Source of the DNA: Methanolobus sp. UBA474
GTDB lineage: Archaea > Halobacteriota > Methanosarcinia > Methanosarcinales > Methanosarcinaceae
Reading direction: 5' to 3'
Length of the DNA stretch: 18,902 nt
Assembly (NCBI GenBank): GCA_002501695.1
Contig: DANZ01000005.1
Location: forward strand, 10,520 to 29,421
The notes below the pieces were generated by a model. That model was not told the DNA's origin and did no database searches. It saw only the letters and a program-made list of their open reading frames with translations. The translations under genes were made by a program, and so were the position numbers. Of this stretch, positions 14,419 through 18,902 are shown piece after piece (the stretch's first letter is position 1; every line of letters begins with the position of its first letter).

Positions 14419-14535
14419 ATGACAGAACTTCAAGGACACGAAACAGAAATGACGCAATATGTCATCGTACTGATAACAATGACCATAACAGTACTTGCAT
14501 ACTATTCGCTTTTCAATTACCATGGAGTGATCTGA
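14419..14535 (+). CDS. Small single-helix membrane protein, 38 aa
   Basis: A short frame encoding a polar N-terminus (MTELQGHETEMTQ), one hydrophobic helix of ~20 residues (YVIVLITMTITVLAYYSLF) and a short tail (NYHGVI). A TATA box at the right distance and terminator-like hairpins directly at the end support a real, separate transcript. I do not recognise the family. An internal ATG at 14449 is an alternative start. A 60-aa frame at 14364 in another phase begins upstream of the TATA box and is rejected. Possible roles such as membrane-protein modulator are speculation. Confidence 0.5.
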   Translation: MTELQGHETEMTQYVIVLITMTITVLAYYSLFNYHGVI

Positions 14536-14570
14536 CATCACTCTGATGGTATCATTCAACTAATGATTTT
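14525..14570 (+). terminator. Two hairpins and a U-rich tract after the 38-aa gene
   Basis: GAGTGAT-CTGAC-ATCACTC (14525-14543) spans the stop codon. A second stem ATCATT-CAACT-AATGAT (14551-14567) is followed by TTTTATTCTCATTT and further T runs to ~14590, a good archaeal terminator. Confidence 0.55.
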
Positions 14571-14590
14571 TATTCTCATTTCCTTTTTTA

Positions 14591-14798
14591 ACAACGGCTG
14601 CTTTTAAATTCAGTTTAATTATATCAGTGGATATGTGCCGACCTATAAGTGTTACATCCGCTAGCAATGATGCCGCCTCTTTATGTCAGGTTAAGAAGCA
14701 TTTACTTTTTATAAAACAATAAATAATATTATTATCGGCATTAAGTCCCTATAATTTAGTGTCATATTGAATAACAGTGGTACTTATTAAATTAAGTA
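14591..14798. other. AT-rich intergenic stretch, no gene seen
   Basis: No coding frame beyond very short ones, no tRNA and no clear repeat. It separates the small membrane peptide gene from the promoter of the third RNA copy. Confidence 0.5.
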
Positions 14799-14835
14799 AG
14801 GATTGAGTTAAGTAACATAAGAACTAACAATTAAT
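14799..14835 (+). promoter_or_regulatory. Promoter of the third RNA copy
   Basis: GTTAAGTAA (14807-14815) and ACTAAC (14823-14828) occupy the same positions as in the promoter of the tandem copies; 27 of 39 positions are identical without gaps. The predicted start is at about 14831-14838. Confidence 0.6.
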
Positions 14836-14980
14836 TGTGGGCGCCGGGAGTATGCGCTCGGGTTATCAACAGAAATCACCAATGTGATGTTGGGGAACAT
14901 TGCAGAATGGAAATGTGGGGCATCCGGAAGCGTGGTGGCGGAGGATGCCTGTACTTCCATCCATAGTATCTCTTCTTTTC
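14836..14980 (+). ncRNA. Putative structured RNA: third, single three-hairpin unit
   Basis: P1 GGGCGC/GCGCTC (14839-14844, 14854-14859) with loop CGGGAGTAT; P2 TGTGATGTT-GGGG-AACATTGCA (14883-14904, two G-U pairs); P3 GGCATCC/GGATGCC (14919-14925, 14943-14949) with a loop containing the invariant AAGCGTGGTGG (14928-14938). The P3 stem shares little sequence with the tandem copies, yet pairing and loop are kept. A pyrimidine tract TCTTCTTTTC (14971-14980) may be the 3' end. It lies 110 nt before the eanB-like operon's own TATA box, so a separate transcript is likelier than a leader, but read-through cannot be excluded. Confidence 0.7.
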
Positions 14981-15065
14981 CGTGAGAATTGCAGAAACCG
15001 CCATCGGATACCTGATGACTGCTACCTCCAAAGGCAAATATAGTGTGCCAGCTTGAAATTAGATT

Positions 15066-15099
15066 TTTGATGTGATCAAAGACTGAATAACATATATAC
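15066..15099 (+). promoter_or_regulatory. Promoter of the ergothioneine-type operon with a palindrome
   Basis: CATATATAC (15091-15099) places transcription start at about 15120, i.e. at the ATG, so the mRNA is leaderless. Upstream lies TTTGAT-GTG-ATCAAA (15066-15080), a perfect 6-bp inverted repeat that recalls FNR/CRP half-sites but with a 3-nt spacer. Operator candidate. Confidence 0.5.
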
Positions 15100-15120
15100 C
15101 AATAAACCTATGTCTTTTTT

Positions 15121-16383
15121 ATGGGGGAAATTACGACTGAAGATTTATCTATGTCGTTAGATAAATATAAGTTAATTGATATAAGGTCTATTGATGCTTA
15201 TAACGGATGGAAAGAGGGTGGAGAAGCAAAAGGTGGACATATAAAAGGTGCAAAATCACTACCTTATAAATGGTCACACTATATTGACTGGATAGAAATT
15301 GTCAGAAATAAAAAGATCCTGCCGGAAGATCCTCTGCTTATTTATGGTTATGACAGGGACAAGACAGAGGAAATTGCAAAGCAGTTTGAAAAGGCAGGAT
15401 ACTCCGATGTGGCTGTGTTCAACTCATTTTTAGAATGGGCGGGAAAGGGCCTGCCCATGGAGCATCTTGAAAGATACAGGCAACTGGTTTCAGCCGGCTG
15501 GCTTAACCAGCTTATCACAACAAATAATGCTCCTGAATATGACAATGATAAATTCGTGGTGTGTCATGCTCACTACAGGAATCCTTCGGATTATGATGAA
15601 GGTCACATTCCGGGAGCAATATCTGTTGACACGAACACCCTTGAATCTCCGGAAACATGGAATCGCCGCTCTCGCGAAGAACTGAAGGAAGCACTGGAAA
15701 GCGCAGGAATATCACATGATACAACGGTCATCGTTTACGGAAGGTTCTCCTATCCTAAGAACGAGGATCCTTTTCCGGGAAGCAGCGCAGGTCATCTGGG
15801 CGCAATGCGATGTGCGTTCATCATGCTCTATGCCGGTGTAAAAGATGTCCGCATACTTAATGGCGGTCTTCAGTCATGGCTTGATTCGGGGTATGATATA
15901 ACAAAAGAGCCTGTCGAAAACAGCAGAATATCTTTTGGTACCGATATTCCCCAGAAGCCGGAGATAGCTGTCGATCTCGGGGAAGCGAAAGAGATACTTT
16001 CATCCCCTGACAAAAACCTGGTGTGTGTCAGAAGCTGGAGGGAATATATCGGAGAGGTAAGCGGTTATAATTATATTGAGAAAAAAGGCAGGATCCCGGG
16101 AGCAGTGTTCGGGGACTGTGGTTCAGACGCTTACCATATGGAAAACTACAGGAACCTGGACCATACCATGCGCGAATACGGGGAGGTTGCGGAAAACTGG
16201 AAGAAGGTCGGGATCACTCCTGAGAAGCGCAATGCGTTCTACTGCGGGACTGGCTGGAGGGGCAGTGAAGCCTTCTTTAACGCGTGGCTTATGGGCTGGG
16301 ACAGATCCGCAGTCTATGATGGCGGATGGTTTGAGTGGAGCAATAATGATCTACCTTTTGAGACGGGTGTGCCGGAAGAATGA
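15121..16383 (+). CDS. eanB: Three-domain rhodanese, EanB-like hercynine sulfurtransferase
   Basis: A 420-residue protein with three rhodanese-like domains (about 1-115, 135-262 and 285-415). Only the last has an intact active-site loop, YCGTGWRGS with C375. Cysteines are C148, C231, C302, C333 and C375. As I recall for Chlorobium EanB, which adds sulfur to hercynine without oxygen, the catalytic residue is C412, with C370, C339 and Y353 nearby. Offsets of 42, 73 and 59 from the catalytic Cys match C333, C302 and Y316 here exactly, and Y374 precedes C375 as Y411 precedes C412. The gene is followed by an EgtD homologue overlapping by 4 nt. Leaderless start at 15121. A general thiosulfate sulfurtransferase is the alternative, made less likely by this context. 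Confidence 0.85.
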   Translation: MGEITTEDLSMSLDKYKLIDIRSIDAYNGWKEGGEAKGGHIKGAKSLPYKWSHYIDWIEIVRNKKILPEDPLLIYGYDRDKTEEIAKQFEKAGYSDVAVFNSFLEWAGKGLPMEHLERYRQLVSAGWLNQLITTNNAPEYDNDKFVVCHAHYRNPSDYDEGHIPGAISVDTNTLESPETWNRRSREELKEALESAGISHDTTVIVYGRFSYPKNEDPFPGSSAGHLGAMRCAFIMLYAGVKDVRILNGGLQSWLDSGYDITKEPVENSRISFGTDIPQKPEIAVDLGEAKEILSSPDKNLVCVRSWREYIGEVSGYNYIEKKGRIPGAVFGDCGSDAYHMENYRNLDHTMREYGEVAENWKKVGITPEKRNAFYCGTGWRGSEAFFNAWLMGWDRSAVYDGGWFEWSNNDLPFETGVPEE

Positions 16384-17342
16384 TCATAGAAGATTTCATG
16401 TCAGAGGTCGGAGAAACTTCGATCAGAGAAAAACTGGTAACTTGCCTGAGGTCCAATCCTAAAACCATTCCCTGTACGTTCTTCTATGATCAGAACGGAT
16501 CGGAACTGTTTGAGAAGATAACAAAACTTGAGGAATATTATCCTCCGAAGATCGAGATCCCATTGCTCAGATCAACAGCACGGAAATTTAACGGGGAGCT
16601 TAAGGACTGCGATATAGTAGAGCTTGGGAGCGGGGATTGTTCGAAGATCTCCATGTTCCTTGATGAGGTTCCGGAAGAATCACGTCAGGGCATAGTGTAT
16701 TATCCTGTTGACGTTTCCATAGATGCTATCGAGAAATCCGGCCGCATCCTCCAGAAGAAATATCCTGAAATGGGGCTTCATGGGATCAACGCTGATTTTC
16801 TCGATCATATTGAAAAGATCCGGGGAAAAAGAAAGAGGCTCTTCTGTTTCTTCGGGAGCACAATAGGTAATTTGACTGAAGCAAAAGCCATGGAGTTTCT
16901 GAAAAACCTGGACCGTGTCATGAATAAAAAAGACAGGCTTCTCCTTGGAATGGATATGGTAAAAGATATCGATGTGATCGAGAGAGCCTACAATGACAGT
17001 CAGGGGATCACTGCAAAATTCAATAAGAATATACTAAAGGTTACAAATAGATATCTAAGAACGGATTTCAATCCTGATGATTTCGAGCATGTCGCTTTCT
17101 TCAATAGAGCATATTCCCGGATCGAGATGCACCTGAGAGCAAAAAAGGATCTGGAAGTGACAAGTCCTCTGCTGAAAGAGAGTATAATCTTAAAAAAAGG
17201 AGAGACGATCCATACGGAAAACTCTCATAAATATACTGTAGGCCATATCAGGAAAATGGCAGATGCTGCGGGGCTTTTCCTGGCGAATATCTATACCGAT
17301 GAGAAAAAGTGGTTCTCTCTTGCTGAAATGGTGAAAAGATGA
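16380..17342 (+). CDS. eanA: L-histidine N-alpha-methyltransferase (EgtD/EanA-like)
   Basis: A 320-residue SAM-dependent enzyme, the usual EgtD length, expected to trimethylate histidine to hercynine. The SAM motif is ELGSGDCSK (81-89). Residues that bind histidine in mycobacterial EgtD (Y39, Y56, N166, Y206, E282, S284, from memory) have counterparts: Y36 (FFYDQNGSELFE), Y53/Y54 (EEYYPPKIE), N164 (GSTIGNL), Y204 (RAYNDSQG), and E280 and S282 (HTENSHKYT). The retained Asn and Glu favour true histidine methylation over another substrate. It overlaps the rhodanese stop (ATGA) and the sufS start (ATGA), so the operon is translationally coupled. Confidence 0.92.
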   Translation: MIIEDFMSEVGETSIREKLVTCLRSNPKTIPCTFFYDQNGSELFEKITKLEEYYPPKIEIPLLRSTARKFNGELKDCDIVELGSGDCSKISMFLDEVPEESRQGIVYYPVDVSIDAIEKSGRILQKKYPEMGLHGINADFLDHIEKIRGKRKRLFCFFGSTIGNLTEAKAMEFLKNLDRVMNKKDRLLLGMDMVKDIDVIERAYNDSQGITAKFNKNILKVTNRYLRTDFNPDDFEHVAFFNRAYSRIEMHLRAKKDLEVTSPLLKESIILKKGETIHTENSHKYTVGHIRKMADAAGLFLANIYTDEKKWFSLAEMVKR

Positions 17343-18520
17343 CAGATTTCAGGAAAGATTTCCCGATACTTGAAAAAGAGATATATGGAAAAAAGCTGGT
17401 TTACCTTGATAACGCAGCAACGAGCCAGAAACCAGGCTATGTGATCGATACTATCTCTGAGTTCTACAGGTCGGATAACGCCAATATACACCGGGGAATA
17501 CATTACCTGAGCGAGGTCTCAAGTGAAAAGTATGAGAAAGCAAGGGAAAAGGTCAGTGACTTCATAGGCGCCCGTGACCCGGCTGAAGTGACATTCACTG
17601 CCGGGACAACCGATTCGATCAACCAGGTTGCATGCTCGCTTGAACCGGTCCTGAAGGGAAACGAGGTTCTGATCACCGGTGTTGAGCACCACTCAAATAT
17701 CGTACCATGGCAGCTTGCAGGAGCAAAACTCCGGGCAATCCCGATCGATGACGATTGTAATTTGCTGACAGATTCCATAGAGATCACGGATAAAACGAAA
17801 CTGATAGCCATATCCCATGTCTCGAACGTCCTTGGTTCCGTCAATCCGATCAAAGAGATAACCGGGATAGCAAAAGATTACGATATCCCTGTCCTTGTGG
17901 ATGCGGCCCAGTCGATACAGCATCTGCCAGTTGATGTGAAGGATATCGGTTGTGATTTCCTGGCCTTCTCAGGCCACAAGATGTATGCAGCAACCGGAGT
18001 TGGCGTGCTTTATACAAGTGAGCGTTTCAGTGACATCATGCCGGCAAGAGGCGGAGGAGGCATGGTTGACAAGGTAACTCTTGAAACAACAACATACCTG
18101 GACCCCCCTTTAAGGTACGAGGCAGGTACGCCGCACATCGCGGGTGCAATAAGTGTTGCTGCAGCAATTGATTACATGCACAGTCTAGGCATGGATAAGA
18201 TCAGAAAGCACGAGCATGATGTATATTCCTACGCAAGGGAAAAACTGCTGGAAGCGGATGGTGTGACAGTTTACGGGAACACTGAGCAGATGTGCGGTTC
18301 CATCTCATTCAACCTTGACAATATCCATCAGTACGACACAGGAATGATACTGGATAAGATGGGGATTGCTGTCAGGACCGGACATCACTGCGCCCAGCCA
18401 TTGATGAGATCCCTCGGAACCGAAGGCACTGTGCGTGCAAGTTTTGCATTGTACAACACTAAAGAAGATGCCGACATGCTCATTGAAGGCATAGAAAAAG
18501 TAAGGATGATGTATTCATGA
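17339..18520 (+). CDS. sufS: Cysteine desulfurase SufS
   Basis: A 393-residue PLP enzyme of the SufS (group II) type, which takes sulfur from cysteine as a persulfide. The N-terminal YLDNAATSQKP, the PLP lysine K214 in FSGHKMYAATG, D188 (VDAAQS), H116/H117 (VEHHSN) and the catalytic C351 in RTGHHCAQPLM are all visible; the short HHCAQP loop is SufS type. It overlaps the methyltransferase upstream and sufE downstream by 4 nt each. No SufB, SufC or SufD is in the window, so a role feeding persulfide to the EanB-like protein is suggested by context; a general iron-sulfur role remains possible. Confidence 0.93.
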   Translation: MTDFRKDFPILEKEIYGKKLVYLDNAATSQKPGYVIDTISEFYRSDNANIHRGIHYLSEVSSEKYEKAREKVSDFIGARDPAEVTFTAGTTDSINQVACSLEPVLKGNEVLITGVEHHSNIVPWQLAGAKLRAIPIDDDCNLLTDSIEITDKTKLIAISHVSNVLGSVNPIKEITGIAKDYDIPVLVDAAQSIQHLPVDVKDIGCDFLAFSGHKMYAATGVGVLYTSERFSDIMPARGGGGMVDKVTLETTTYLDPPLRYEAGTPHIAGAISVAAAIDYMHSLGMDKIRKHEHDVYSYAREKLLEADGVTVYGNTEQMCGSISFNLDNIHQYDTGMILDKMGIAVRTGHHCAQPLMRSLGTEGTVRASFALYNTKEDADMLIEGIEKVRMMYS

Positions 18521-18902
18521 GGGATGCTGTCCAGGACGATATCATAAAACAGTTCGATGGCCTTGAATGGCTCGATAAGTACGGTCTGCTTATCTCCTTT
18601 GCCAGGGAGCTTAAGCCCATGGATGCTAAGTTCAAGAACGAAGAGAACTCGATCAGCGGGTGCCAGTCCAGGGTCTGGATCAGGACTTATATCGAGGACG
18701 GTAAAATGATCATAGATCTCGATAGTGATGCCCTGATCACCAGAGGTATCATTTCTCTTTTACTAAAGGTTGTGAACAACCGCTCTCCTCAGGATATTGC
18801 AGATCTCGACCTGTACTTTATCGAAGAGATCGGCCTGAAGTCGAATCTTTCGCCTGCAAGGGCGGATGGGCTGGCGTCGATCATCAGGAGGATCAGGGAG
18901 GT
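18517..18902 (+). CDS. sufE: Sulfur acceptor SufE, C-terminus cut by window edge
   Basis: Translation from the ATG at 18517, which overlaps the sufS stop, gives 128 residues without a stop before the window ends; SufE is usually ~135-145, so only a little is missing. The catalytic persulfide-accepting cysteine C49 is in the family motif SISGCQSRVW, and the later segment ITRGIISLLLKVVNNRSPQDI is typical. It takes sulfur from SufS and passes it on, here possibly to the rhodanese. The frame was read directly from the bases. Confidence 0.92.
   Translation, partial: MRDAVQDDIIKQFDGLEWLDKYGLLISFARELKPMDAKFKNEENSISGCQSRVWIRTYIEDGKMIIDLDSDALITRGIISLLLKVVNNRSPQDIADLDLYFIEEIGLKSNLSPARADGLASIIRRIRE

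Noticed and set aside
14364..14546. A 60-codon plus-strand frame overlapping the small membrane peptide
   Set aside because: It starts upstream of the TATA box at 14377-14387, is polar and compositionally odd, and has no ribosome binding site; the 38-aa frame fits the promoter better.
13021..14980. CRISPR array or insertion sequence as explanation of the repeats
   Set aside because: Only three units of ~100 nt with diverged stems, irregular spacing, no spacers, no transposase and no target-site duplications.
14836..15120. Third RNA copy as a cis riboswitch of the eanB-like operon
   Set aside because: The operon has its own TATA box at leaderless distance, and the other two copies lie before a convergent gene, so a cis role does not explain the family. 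Not fully excluded.
15121..16383. Plain thiosulfate/3-mercaptopyruvate sulfurtransferase as the name for the rhodanese
   Set aside because: Three domains, the YCGTGWR loop, EanB-like residue spacing and coupling to an EgtD-type gene favour hercynine sulfurtransferase, although this is not proven.

Overview
The window comes from a methanogenic archaeon, most probably a member of the Methanosarcinaceae; I cannot fix the genus. The evidence is a run of methanogenesis marker (mmp) genes, an archaeal FEN-1 with a PCNA-binding tail, a UPF0305/DUF2115 protein, a FilR1-type regulator, and archaeal promoters in which a TATA box lies about 25 nt before leaderless or short-leader starts. Base composition is moderate, with AT-rich intergenic regions.

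Layout. (1) 1-4680, plus strand: a tightly packed operon mmp3(partial)-mmp6-mmp5-mmp15-mmp17-mmp7 followed by an AhpD/CMD-family gene. Mmp3, Mmp7 and Mmp17 are known from other methanogens as parts of the ATP-dependent activation machinery of methyl-coenzyme M reductase. (2) 4691-7547: a presenilin-like intramembrane protease (minus), a small two-helix membrane/coiled-coil protein, a miniature TrmO-like protein and FEN-1. (3) 7553-9537: iPGM with an unrecognised small gene upstream (minus). (4) 9764-12796: msrB, a cupredoxin-like lipoprotein that has lost its copper ligands, a DUF1294 membrane protein, a CMD-family protein without the CxxC, a membrane protein with a possible PH-like tail, and DUF2115. 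(5) 12797-15120: mostly non-coding. It holds three copies of a structured RNA element (two in tandem at about 13021-13290, one at about 14836-14980), a FilR1-type regulator (minus) and a 38-residue single-helix protein. (6) 15121-end, plus strand: a translationally coupled operon encoding a three-domain EanB-like rhodanese, an EgtD/EanA-like histidine methyltransferase, SufS and SufE (cut by the window edge).

The two most notable systems are the last operon and the RNA family. The operon reads as an oxygen-independent ergothioneine pathway: EanA makes hercynine from histidine, and SufS/SufE would supply persulfide sulfur to EanB, which inserts it into the imidazole ring. The RNA family has three hairpins per unit. 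Its stems change by compensatory substitutions while the loops stay fixed, and its two loci share a related promoter. I do not recognise it as a known RNA class.
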